A DNA stretch of 64,000 nucleotides from Cannabis sativa. Lineage: Eukaryota; Streptophyta; Magnoliopsida; Rosales; Cannabaceae. The DNA lies in assembly GCF_029168945.1 (NCBI RefSeq), contig NC_083603.1:16058001-16122000 (forward strand), read 5' to 3'. The notes under the pieces were generated by a model that ran no database searches, had not been told where the DNA came from, and worked only from the letters and a program-made list of their open reading frames with translations. The first letter of the stretch is position 1; every line of letters starts with the position of its first letter. A program made the position numbers and the translations under genes. Below, piece by piece: positions 32,787 through 45,226 of the stretch.

Positions 32787-34879
32787 TTTGGGATTGATGT
32801 GTTATTATATATTGAGATAAAGTCAAAACTCATTTGAATCAATTTTGTTCAAATTTGGCATACTAAAATTTTAAAGTTTGTCTCTCATTCTAAATGAGTT
32901 GATTGAAACATGATGTCGCCAAAGCAACCTCTCTTGTGTAGATTGCTCATGAGGAATGTTAGATGTTTGTGTGTGTGTTTCTCATGTAAGTATTGATCGG
33001 CCCAAAGGAAGGTTATACTTATTTTGAGGGCACACATACTTGTGGTGATAAATATGTGACAATTATAAGGTTTCCATGTGAACAATATGTACAGTCCAAA
33101 GATTGACAAATTGTTTGACAGGATTTATTGTCAATATTTGATTGCTACAACAAGAGTACCGCTTACAGTTAATATTATTGTCCAAAGACTTGATATTAAT
33201 GGTGTGTTTGGTATCTTGAGATGGGATTTGCCATTATTTGAACTTATTTTGTTATGTTGATTCTTTTGTGAACCCTTGGTTATTTTGTTCTATTTTTTTT
33301 TTGCTCATGTTTTAGTTATATCTACCAACATAAAGTTAATTCTCATGCCAATGAGATAAATTTTTAAGTAAAGGAAAGATGCAAATATGCTTCTTTAGCT
33401 ACCTTGTTTAAAGAAAGGATAAGGACAAAGATAAAATTCAGTATGTTGCATATGGAACACTGTTAAAGAAAGTGCAAAAGATTTTAGATATGGAATTATC
33501 TATGACTTTTACAAAAGGAATTAAAATAAGGTTAAAATGTTCCAAGTATGTCATTAGACATATCTAATGAAAATAAGTTTCTCACTATGGTTTGTTTTGT
33601 AAATGATTTGATTTATTGTACCTAACTATACTTAATAAGTAATTTTTTATGAAATTTCTTATGTAAGTATACTATGGAAGGTTATCTATGAAACTAAAAG
33701 CCAAGTGATGATGAAAGATTCATCTTTAGGGGCAAAAGTGAAACATCTACATATGAGGCTATAAGGATATTTAAACTATGGTTAAAGACTAGTTATTTTT
33801 TGGATTTGGAAAAGACTTATACAGTATCATCACCTAGATGAGTTTTGGTTTTGAATTCTATTTTGAATAAGTTAGGACATTCTTGTTCATTTAGAATTTA
33901 AAAGTCTTTTCCAATATTGGTTCTACTAGCTCTTTAATTTATGAATTTATTGAAATTTGTCTCATATAAAGAAACCTTATAATTTCTCTTATGGTACAAA
34001 ATATAAATTGAATCATGAGAATTCTATTATACTTTGGTATAAGTATTAAGATTATATCTCCCAAAAGGAGAATAGAAGGACTTATTTTTAATAGAATTCT
34101 TGATCCCTTGATTTAATAAATTTTAGATTTTATAAAGGGGTAACAAACAAACATAAAGAAATCAAGGGACAAAATAAAAGTTCCATTATCTAAGAATTTA
34201 TGCTATATTTTGGTAGATCTTTCCTCATGATTTCATGGAATGATCAATAATAATATCTTGTCTTCAGACTAATGAAACTTGTTTTGTTCATAAGGCATTA
34301 ATCTTTAGACGTTTCTTTTAAATTTTTTAAACCATAGTTGACAAATCAACTAGGTAAGAAAATTAAAATCGTTGAAACTAACTATGATGGTTAACACTAC
34401 CATGGGAGGTATGACGAATCAAGTGAATAACGTCTAAGATTATTTTGCACAAATACTAAAGAAATGTAATTTCATCTTCCAATACAAAATGTTAGGCAAA
34501 CCTAACATGAAGGGTATTTGAGAGATGTAATTAACATTTATCTAAGGACATGACTAGAAGTGTGATAATTCATTCTTCGTCATGAAACTCGTTTTTGGGG
34601 AGAAACACTTAAGAATGCAACATAAATTCTGAACTGTGTATCAAGTAAAGTATAAGTTAAAACTCTTTATAAACTAAGGTTGTGGTTAGACTCATAGTCT
34701 AACATATAGATATATTCTATTTGTGGATGTTCGATTAAGATGAGGTCTTATAAGCCTCATAAAAGCAATACGGACTCCAAAATAGTAAGGAACTATACTT
34801 TACTGTATACTCTAGTAATTAAAAAAGCTACAATTTTTGTGATCCCACATTATGGTTCAATTTTGAGACGAGAAACTTT

Positions 34880-35740
34880 AATAATTTTAAGGATGTTGAG
34901 TTTGGAGGAGAAATAAGATTATTGTAGATATTGTTCTTGAGAAGGAATTGACGTTAAACTCAATTCCAACTATCACTTTTGACAATGTTTAGTTTTTCAT
35001 GACTTTCATTGATCAATAAGTGAATCCAGAACCTTGATAAGACAATATCAAACAACTTCTCATTCAAGATATGGTAAATGTTTCAGATAATCAAACTCAA
35101 CAACCTCAAAGGTCAGTGTCATTAAAGAAATCCATGAGAGAAAGGACATAAGGAAATAATGGAATGATAGACGATGATCCAATCAACTTTTATCATGCCA
35201 TGAAGGTTCCGACTCTTGAAACTGGACTGATATCATAAATAAAGAGTACAAATTGATGTGAGACAATAAATTTTTTGGTATTTTTTCTATTGCTATAAGG
35301 TGTAAAACTAATTGGTTATAAATAAATATTTATAATCAAGAGGGATGCAAATTGCAATGTGGAGAGATGCACATTATGTCTTGCATGTAAGGAATTACTT
35401 ATAAAGCATATATTTATTCTTTTGAATAGACTTTCTTTGGTTTAATTGAAAGACTATTTCAAGACAAGCATGACACTGACTGCTCATTATGGTCTTGAGT
35501 TATATCAAATGGATTACTAATGTGTCATTTATCAATAATGATATTGATGACAAAAGTTATGTGTGCAACGAGAAAACTTTGTGTCCAAAGATCCAAAGAA
35601 TATGATTTGCAAATTAGGAAAATCCATGTGTATACTCAAGTAAGCTTCTCGTGAATAATTACACAATTTTCATTAAGTATTCTCATTTGGTTTTTGAGAT
35701 AAAAGCTTTTGATGATTGTGTATATATCACAGGTTCAGTG
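34880..35740 (+). pseudogene. copia-3 pol relic
   Basis: Scattered matches to the copia-1 polyprotein: the EFGG integrase tail near 34897, the serine-rich linker near 35100, DDPINFYHAMK near 35175, and RT-like pieces to about 35730 (a line close to the complement of 600-700, CAGGTTCAGTGGGAGTAAG). Many frameshifts and stops make it non-coding. The region 33250-34880 and 35740-36990 shows no clearer domain. Confidence 0.6.
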
Positions 35741-36995
35741 GGAGTAAGAATATGATCCTGGTATTATATTGGTGAACAATTGCTTGCCATTAATGATATA
35801 CTCTTTTTTATTAGGAATTCAATATATATTGAGAATGTTCTTGAAATATTCTTGAATTATAACAAAAGAGATATATCAATAAAATATTCAAAAAAAAAAT
35901 TTGGCATGAAAGATACTATACCAGGTGATAAGCTTGTAGCTAAAGAAAATAAGTTGTCTAAATTATTGCCCTAAAAGCAACCTTAGAATTCAAGAAATAT
36001 AGAAGATTCTTAATTTACATTAGAATCTAATATATGCTCAAGCATGTATGTATTTGTACTTATACATATTAAGAATGTTGGATAGATATTTAAGTAACCA
36101 TATAAGGAACTTTCGGTATGCAGCCAAATAAACTATAAGAAATTTAAGGAGAACAAAATACTATATGTTCACTTATCAGAAATTAGAAAACAGAAAATGT
36201 TAGAGATCATTAAGATTTCTAATTCTGATCTTATAAAGCTTTTAGTTGTGAGATTTTTGTCACATATGGCTGCAAAAAATTAAGAATGGTATTGAAAGCT
36301 ATTAAAGATATATTTTGTGACAATAAATCAATCAGGTTGCATTTTAATAACAACATGAACTCTATGAGGTCAAAGGCACATTGACTTTGAGCTAATTGTT
36401 ATTAAAATAAAGTTCAGAGTAATAAGGTGTCTATAGAACATAATAAGGACAAACTCCATATTTTGTGTGATCTGGATCATTATGAATATACCACTTAAGG
36501 CTTTTCAGGAGCGTATTGCTCATATATAGATGTGGTATTATTTAAGATTGTGCTGGTTTAGTGGGAGTTTGTATTTGAGATGTTCTATCAAGCTGATACA
36601 TATTTATGGTTTGATTCTGCAGATAAAGTATGGATTTAAGTTTTGAGTACTCTGAATGTATTCTTTCTATTGAGGTTTAAGCATAAGGTTAGAAAGAATT
36701 AATAAAGAATTGATCTCAATTAAGGAGGACCAGTTGGAAATAGACATGCTAAGATCACATTTGCATGTAATTTTCATGCTACGCATCCATGATTGATCTA
36801 TGTCATTTGATTATATTGATATACGTGACCATTGATGGGTTTAGCTACGATAAATGTTGCGAAGGCCGCTTTGATCCTATGTTAGTATAATTAACGGACA
36901 AGATTGTTTTGAAATACCTATAATTATGATAGCAAAAGTTAAGCGCTTATAAGGTTACACACTATCAGAAAACATATGTAGCCCAAGTGGGAGAT

Positions 36996-37530
36996 TGTTG
37001 GATTAAAATCCTCAATATGGGCTCATATGTATATTAGTGTATTGCTATTTGAAGTTTGGCCCAAAATAAAGTGATCATTTTAGTAATTATGGGTCATTGG
37101 GTATTAAAGTGTCATGGGCTAAATGTGTAGATACCCTAAGCGATATTTCTAATTTATTGATGGGCTAAATTAGAAATACTTAAAATTAATAACCTAGCTA
37201 TGAGGTTATAAATTGGTAGTGGTCCCCAAGAAACAAGGGCCAATTTCTATTCTCATCTTCCCCCATCAAGAGAGAAAATTAGAAAACCTAAGTCTTGTTT
37301 TCTTGGAAGATCATTACCCAAAATCACCACAAAGATTATCTCTACAAGATGGATTAAGATCATCACTGTCTATGAATTAAGGTACGCTTCCGCCATTTGA
37401 ATTCTTCTCTTTGAATCAACAAAGGTATTCTTTAGATCTATAGTTATACACTTATAATTATATGTAATATGTTTATCTATAGAATTGAATTTTGTTGTTG
37501 CATATTTTATGAGTGATATAGAAACTAACA
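36996..37530 (+). repeat. copia-3 3' LTR
   Basis: Same length as the 5' LTR and identical by eye. It is followed by GCATG, the right target duplication. Confidence 0.93.
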
Positions 37531-37763
37531 GCATGATCACACATACAACCTCCATTATGAACAAGAAGAAACATGCGCTGCTATGAGTGATGCTTTCGCC
37601 CAGTAAAGATTCGAATTCCAGGAATGGATGAATCGACAAGCCAAAATCCTACAAGGCTACCAGTGGAGGTAATGAATTGATTAGATAAATCAATGAAAGG
37701 ATTGGATCCTCCATTAAAGAACTGCCTCTCATAAGGGATCCCTTCCGAGGGGAAGTCTCCTTA

Positions 37764-39854
37764 TGTAATGACCGCTCTAGTAATTTGGATTAGTAAAGGC
37801 CATTAGCACTAATTTTTATTATTTTATTATTATTTATGAATTTAATTATTTTGGGACCCCAATATTTAGAAATAAATATTAGAGTTGTAATTTCTCAATT
37901 CCGGAGATTTTATTAAACTCTAGGGGTATTGTTTAATTAATATGTAAAATATGCAATTTTTGTAATTTTTGCTCGGCGACAACGGAAAATGCAATGGATG
38001 GCTAGATTGATCACATGGGTAAGTTTAGAACCCTATTTCTTAGTGGGGAATATTTTAGAAAAAATAAATTATCAGGATTGAGCGGGGTTATGGGATTTGA
38101 CCATTTTACCCCTAATCTTGGAAAATATTTAAGTTTGATTTAAAGGGTAATTTAGTCTTTTTCTAGGAGTGGATTAGTGGCTGCCCTACCTTTTGACACC
38201 TAGCATTTTAATGAATTCAGCAAAGGATTGGATAAATCCTTTTCATTTGAGAAATTAAGGAAGTGAGAGAAAAGCCAAAATTGAGGAAATTCATTCCATT
38301 TCCTCTCTTTCTTTGTTCGGCCAGCCTAGACCAGAAGGAAATTCAGTTCTTCTTCTTTGTTTTGCTGCAATCAACTAGGGAATCAAACACTCTTGAAGCT
38401 AAGGTAAAATCCTAGAACCCTAGAACATGTTTATTTAAAGTTTTCTTCTTAGTTTGAGCTTGTATTTTGAGTGATAGTGGCTGTTTTGATTTGAAATGTT
38501 TAGGGATCAAATTCTAGGTTTGGTTTGGGTTAATTAAGGGTTATAACAGCTGATTTGGTTGGTTGATTTAGGTGTTGTGTTAATTTGAGCATAAAAACCT
38601 TAACTTAGGTCTTTAATGGCATAATTTGAATTATTGGTTTGTTCTGTGATTTGTTGGTTGGAAATGGATGTTTATGCATTGTATAGGTATACTGGAGAGT
38701 TTGGTAAAGTTTGGGATTGAATTGAATCAAGGGGGATGATTTTTGGTTCCCAGCAGTAGAACCGGAATTCCGGTTCTGGGTGGTCTGTACCAACCGGTCG
38801 ACCGGTTGGTGACCCAGAACCGGGATGCCGGTTGGGAACCGGTCTGCCTGTTGGGGGATTTTCCAGAACCCTAGTTTTGGCCAATTTTGGGATATTTAGG
38901 GTATTGTCATGAGGTTTATCGATAGGGAAACTTTTAGTTTCAAGTTTTAAGTGCCGGAAAGTGATTTAGTGAGTCACTCATCTGTGTTGCAATTGTTGTG
39001 ATTAGGGCATCCATCTAGCACGAGATTTCCGTTCAGGTTGGCCAGCATACTTTAATTCGGAAAACAGGTAAGAACTGTGTATAATGTGTGATATGAATAT
39101 TCGAATGTGTGTATGTGTTAATATATATACATGCTTATTTGTTGTGATTCATACACTACCAACACTTGTACGGTTGCGGTACAGAGTGCATTGGTAAGGT
39201 GTATGATGTTTGGAAGTACATCATGGTGTTACCAGCACTTGTACGGAAAGGTACGAGGTGTCTGTGGTACAACACTTAACGGTACTCGAGGTGCGGTCCA
39301 TACCCTACCTACACTAGTACGATGGTATACTGAGTGCATGTGGTACATGGTACATGGTCGTATCCTAGTTAGAACGTTCATACTCATCTGTTAAGCTCTG
39401 TAAATAGGTGTATGGGTGCCTATTTACAGGTCGGAAATTATATAATGTGTTATATGCATTTCTTACTGAGTCTGTTCACTCACAGTTTCTACTTTCATGT
39501 GTAGGTAAAGGAAAGGCTATGACTGAACAGGAGTGAACCCGAGCTCAGATGAGATTGTACATGTCAAGCGGCGCGACCTGGAGTGTTCGATCTCGGGACA
39601 TATGGGAGTTGTATTTTGAAAGTCGCTGTGCGACCTAAAACTTGTGTATTTTGAAATGTATAATTTGAAAAGTAAATTTTACAAAGTTTGAAAACGGAAT
39701 CCCGGAATTTGTAAATATTATATTATATTACAAAGTTTAATAATTAAAGCAAAAGTTTTAATTTAACACGTTTTTCGAGAAATATCTTTGATTAGCAAAG
39801 ATTGCACAATAATTGAAAAAGCACTGTAGCGTGCCTTAGCATTAGGGCGTTACA
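37764..39854 (+). repeat. solo LTR (2091 bp) of a Tekay-related gypsy family, with TSD
   Basis: Starts TGTAATGACCGCTCTAG and ends TTAGGGCGTTACA. It is flanked by CCTTA at 37759-37763 and 39855-39859. It follows the same plan as the LTRs of the array at 42701, with the CCGGAATTCCGG palindrome block near 38762, repeated CTTGTACGG/GTACGG units near 39165-39300 and a conserved tail (CTTACTGAGTCTGTT, ATGAGATTGTACATGTC), but is clearly diverged. No internal region is attached. Confidence 0.93.
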
Positions 39855-39859
39855 CCTTA

Positions 39860-42700
39860 TGTGTCGGGGGAAACTCAACACTCTAGGGATCATGGGCAAA
39901 CCTCATGCCCAGTGGGCCCCACTATTTCCCAAATAAAGTCACCTCCCATCCAACTAAATGATGAGTAAATCTTGCCTAAAAGGGTATATGGTAGGACTGG
40001 TCAGTTCCAAGACCTACATAGAGATGAAAAGAAGGGATGATGTCCCACACAGGCAGAGTCGAAGTAGGTCTCGTAGTAGAGAATCCTACCCTAACCTCAA
40101 TGAGGATGGCACCAGTAGCCACCATATTGATGTTCGCACTAACCGGAGAAGTCATAATAATAACGGGTGCAATAACGGTGTTCCTCCTTGGAATGCTCAA
40201 ATGCAGTCTAACCCGAGGCCCATGGATTTTTTATTTAATAGAATGGGCCCCCAGGTTGAAGAAGATCTTTAGGATAACATAAACCGAAGAAGAATTAACT
40301 GGGATGGATACATCTCGCCCCAAAAAGATCGTTCAAGAGCGCAGAATAGGCCAATTCTCGCCAATCCGTATGGCTAACTTCCTGTTAACCCAAGAGAAGA
40401 GCTTATTGGACAAATGACGACAAGAGTTGATCCTACAATGCAAGCATAGCTAGATCAACTCAAGACCCTTATACAAGGCCTTTCCAACTAAAAGATTTCT
40501 CTAACCTCGAACTTGATAGGGCTTGAGGATTGCCTTTCTCTGCGCATTAACGTGTTGCCCTTACCAACCAAGTTTAAGATGCCAACTTAGACAAAGTACA
40601 ATGGGAAAGAAGATCCTTTGGCCCATATCAAATACTTTGAGATCTAGATGGATCTGCAGGGGTTGATAGAGGATGTTCGTTGTAGGATTTTTACAGCAAC
40701 CTTGTGTAATACTGCATAACAGTGGTATTTTAAGTTGTCCCCAAGGAGATTTGATTCCTGAGACACTTTTTACTGCTGAGTTTTACACACAGTTCTAATC
40801 CTGCAGATAGATACCTTCCTAATTGGAGGACTTGGTGGAAATAAAGCATAGGTCAGAAGAACCTTTGATAGATTACATCCAAAGGTTCATGACTGAGGCT
40901 ACAAAGTTTAAAGGCCTGACGGAAGAAGGGAAGTATACATTCATTCTAGGAGGTATACTACCTATGAGTGATCTTTCGAGGGACATTAGGAAAAGATCAA
41001 CCAACAATATGAGTGAGCTTTTAGACCGAGCTAATGGTTTCATAAAACTTGAAGAAGTTGTTTGAAAGGTGTAAATTGGCGTGCAAAAAAATAGCTACCC
41101 CTAGCAACACACCTGCCACAGCTAGGGGAGGCAATACTGTTCAGCTTAAAACCAACAACAATAGTGGAGGGAAACAAAATAATATTGGTTCCCACCAAGA
41201 AAATGGAAAAAAAAAGGGAAATTCAATAACCCCCTACACAATAGCACCCTCGGGAAAAGGAGAAGAAGTTCACATGCTTCACCGTCCTGACAGACACCCC
41301 CGAGACTATCCTAATAGCCATATAGGCCATTGTTCTGTATAAGAAGCCCCTCCGATGAAAAAATACATCAGTAAGAGGGATCCCACCAAGTAATGTCGAT
41401 TCCATAAAGATTTTGGCCACAACACTAATGAGTGTAAGAACTTGAAAGAAGAGATCGAGTTCTTGATAAGAAGGAACAGTCCTCACCTACGTCGATATGT
41501 CCAAGTCGACCAAAACTAGGCACAAGTCCAACAGAATAACGACACGTTGCCCTCACTAGTTGCTGGCCATTTACAAGTCATCAACGGTGGACCCCACATC
41601 ACTGGGCACTCAAATAAAGCATTGGACCGCTACGCTTGGACCCTCCGTTATGAGCAAGGAAACAAAGTCTTAGCTGTAGAAGAAATAAATCCAAAACAGC
41701 CAAAGGTCGAAGAGCTTGCCATCACCTTCACTTATGAAGGTGTTGCTCTCGTCAGGTTCCCTCATAATGACCCTCTATTCATAACCACACAAATAGGGAA
41801 TATGACAATAGCACGTTGCATGGTGGATTATGGAGCCTCCTCCAACATCATCTTCAAGACTGTGTAAGAGAAGATGGGGCTTCATTTAAAAGACTTAACA
41901 CCCTTTACACACCTCATGTACGGGTTCTCGGGCCAAGGACTAGCTCCTTTAACGTACATCCAATTGTCATTAACAATCGGTGAAAGTCCCGCAGAGAATA
42001 TAGCCATGACCCAATTCATAATTATTGATGTAGCATCTATATTTAATGTCATGATGGGGCAGCCACCTCTGTATGACCTAAAGCAGTCACTTCAATTTAT
42101 CACTTATTCTTCAAGTTTTTGACCAAACATTGTTTCAGGTGGCTAAAGGGAGATCAACAGTCTTACCAAATATGCTACATTTATCGTTCTGTCCAAAGGA
42201 AAAAAGGAAGACCTACCCGCAAAGAGCTCTAATAGTGAGTCCAGCTAAGGGCATTGAGAGTTTACCCAAGGCGAGGACGTAGACATAGATCCTCGCTTTG
42301 GGGATCCTGTAAACAGTTTTAGACTAGTGGAGGAATTAGAAGAAGTAGAGATCCATCTCTCTATGTCGGTCAAGAAACTAAAAATTAATCGAGGTTTAGC
42401 GCCAAAAATAAAATCTGGATTGATCAAGTTTCTAAGAGAAAACCTCGATATGCTTGGTCGCATGAAGACAAGGTGAAGATCAATCAATCAGTGATTTCTC
42501 ACGCCCTAAATATATCCAAACTTCCATCCAATACAACAAAAATAGAGGCTATTGGATAAAGAGCAAGCATCAAGCACGAGCATTGAAGGATGAAATTGAA
42601 AAGTTGTGTGCAAATAACTTCATCATTGAAGCATTCTACCCTATTTGGGTTTCCAATCCCGTATTGTTACCCAAACCACACAACAAGTGGGGAGTGTACA
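39860..42700 (+). pseudogene. Tat-B gag, protease and start of reverse transcriptase
   Basis: Broken frames show gag (LPTKFKMPT near 40560, then IDYIQRFMTEATKFKGL at about 40860), a zinc-poor linker, and a protease-like segment near 41815 reading MVDYGASSN, where the family has Asp-Ser-Gly. RT begins near 42590 (LCANNFIIEAFYPIWVSNPV) and stops at the Tekay insertion at 42700. Several stops and frameshifts exclude function. Confidence 0.8.
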
Positions 42701-44944
42701 TGTAAAGCCCGCTTAGTTAATTTGGAAATTAGCAGTTGTTTATGTTTAATCATGAAATTATTTATAGCCATTTAAATAATTTATTATGGATATTTATGGA
42801 ATTCAGATATGCATGAGTATGTTATCAGTAGTTTTTATATTTCGCATTTCCGGTGTCCGGTATTTTGGAACTCGGCGTTTGGCTCAGTAGAAATCACAAC
42901 TTAGTATGTTAGTAATTTGGGGACGGGTTTAGACATTGGGAATGTCGGGAATGGCCGGGAATTTAGAATGTCCCAAAAATACCCCTTTAGTATGATTTAT
43001 GTGATTTTATGGTGGAGGGGCAAAATGGTCTTTTTGCCCCATTAGTATTGTGTCTTATGTGATTTATTATATGGAAATTAAATGTTATTTTAATTTTATA
43101 CTTGGCTGAAATGTTTATTGCTTATAGTCATTCAATTTCCCTTTTTAGCAAAAAAATCACTAAGTTAGAAAAAAGAAAGAAAATTTCCAATTTCACTCAA
43201 AACTCTCTCTCTCTCTTTTCCTCTCTCTCTCTCGGCTGTGCATGTGGGTGCAAAGGGGGTGGATTTTTGCTTGATTCTCTAGTGAATTCTCATCCATAGC
43301 TAAGCAATCTTCAAGCTAGGTTAGCTCCTTTAATTTTCTCTTGAATTTTGATGAAAAATGATGATTCTTGCATGAGTTTTTAGTTGATTTTGCTGCTGTG
43401 TTTTTGTGGTTAATTTGTGTGATTCAAAGCATGATTATTGATGTTAAATTGGGTTGTTTGAAGCATGATTAGTTAGGTTGTGCAAGCTTTTAGTTTTTAT
43501 GTGAAAAAGTATGAATTTTGGAAGGAAAATGTTGTGATTATATTCTGTGTTGTTGCTGTTGTTCTTGTTAGTTTACAGAGGTGATATTATGCTTAGTTAT
43601 GTAGAATTAAGTTGGTTTGCATGCTGGTTTAGGTGGTTTGCTCAAGCTTGAGTTTGGAACTCAAAGCTTGAGCTCCAATGGCAAATTTTGTATCTGTGGT
43701 TTCTGGGTAGGTTTGATGCCTTGGATTTGTTCTTTAGGGTGTTTAGAACAGGTCTGGAAAGTTTGGGACCAATTGGGGTTAAATTGGTCGAGTTATGGAA
43801 TTTTTGGTTGCTGCCTGCGAGGAACCGGAATTCCGGTTGAGCATCCGGAATTCCGGATGGGGGTTCAGAAATTCCCAGAACCGGAATTCCGGTTGGGCAA
43901 CCGGTCTGCCGGTTGGGGGATTTTTCAGAACCCTAGTTTTCCTCGTTTTTGGGTTTTTAGGGGTATTGCCATGCTTTTTATCGATAGGGAAACTTTTAGT
44001 TTCGAGTTTTAGTCCCCGGGAAGTGATTTAGCGTGTCACTTATAGCGTTGTGATTTTTATGGTTTAGGAGCCGATGTCAATCCGCCGTTCGGCTTCGGTT
44101 CCGGTCGGGTTGACGGCACACGAAATCGGAATCCAGGTAAGATTAGTATAACAGTATGCATATGTAGATTACATGTTTAGCGTGCATGTAGGAAGCCTGC
44201 TAGATTACATTAGATATGTATTTAGGCTTCGAACCATCCAACCCTGTCACGTCGGTACAGGCTGGAGTATGACCAAGCGGCGGAGTATGGACCGGTTCGG
44301 CCGATCAGTCGACACTTGGTTGGTGGTTCGGTGCTATTGACCTATCCCGTCGGTACGGTGGAGTATGACCGGCGGCGGAGTATGACCGGTTCGACCGATC
44401 AGGAGGATACTTGTCAATAGTACCGTCCCCTGAACGTTCAAAACTCAGTACCATGTTGGACATGGCAGTAGTGCTCAGTACCATGTTGGACATGGCAGTA
44501 GCGGGACACAGTATCGTGTTGGACACGGCAGTCAGTTTTATGTATGATATTATTATGCTTTTCTTACTGAGTCTGTCGACTCACAGTTTATGTTCATGTG
44601 TAGGTAAAGGCAAGGCAGTTGCTGATGGACCGTGAGCGAGCTTATGAGATTGTACATGTCGGGGCGGTTAGGCCTGGAGCGTACGATCCTCGGGACAGCA
44701 AGGCTGAGATTTTTGTAACTGTCGTTAGACGACTTTCATTTTGATGTAAAAGTTAATCAGTTAAAACTTTTGTAAATATTTTTATAAATCGGGATCCCGA
44801 GACTTTTGTCAAATGGTTTATAAGTTTAATGAAAAAGCAAAATTTGAATTAATCACGTTTTTCCATAAACCTCGTTGATTAGCAACGAGCTGCACAGTAT
44901 GTTTAAAAATCACGTAATACGCCTAAGATAGTTAGGGCGTTACA
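42701..44944 (+). repeat. Tekay LTR 1
   Basis: 2244 bp, TG...CA ends. It includes CCGGAATTCCGG palindromes near 43806-43920 and a short minisatellite near 44450-44530 built on ACCATGTTGGACATGGCAGT. The first five bases outside are GTACA. No matching copy survives on the right of the array. Confidence 0.93.
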
Positions 44945-44947
44945 ATT

Positions 44948-44959
44948 TGGTATCAGAGC
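44948..44959 (+). other. Tekay copy 1 primer binding site
   Basis: TGGTATCAGAGC, three bases inside the LTR end; the same site is at 52155-52166 and 59322-59333 for the other copies. Confidence 0.88.
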
Positions 44960-45226
44960 CGCCAGGTTGTCTTCCGAAGATCGTCACGACATGTACAATC
45001 ATCATCAGCAGTTAGCTCGGTTCACGGTTCAGTAAGCCTTTATTGCTTTAGTAGTTTATTTTATTCAGTTATGAAAAAGAAAAGCCTGTTAGGAAGCATG
45101 TTAGTAGCTTGATAGTAGAATAGGCGCATGTTTCATTTCTAATTTCCAAGTTAAGCGGCATCAGTAAGCTCGCCTTGAATACGACCTGATATGCCAACTC
45201 TTGGTTTCGCAGGCGGTTCTAACTAG

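Larger units (their letters stand above)
31584..37530 (+). mobile_element. copia-3: full-length but non-coding Ty1/copia element
   Basis: LTRs of 535 bp at 31584-32118 and 36996-37530 read identically by eye. The target duplication GCATG flanks it at 31579-31583 and 37531-37535. A PBS (32121-32133) and a purine-rich CAAGTGGGAGA before the 3' LTR are in place. The interior has only relics of gag-pol: near 34900 the integrase end (EFGG block) and near 35100-35230 the region before RT (DDPINFYHAMK), then RT-like scraps to about 35730, all with stops. The element must have moved using proteins made elsewhere. Confidence 0.93.

Noticed and set aside
39131..39394. 87-codon ORF with Cys and Thr repeats
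   Set aside because: It comes from the GTACGG repeat region within the solo LTR and is unlikely to be coding.
43102..43299. 65-codon ORF repeated at 50308 and 57494
   Set aside because: It recurs because it is part of each Tekay LTR. No evidence of translation or homology was seen.
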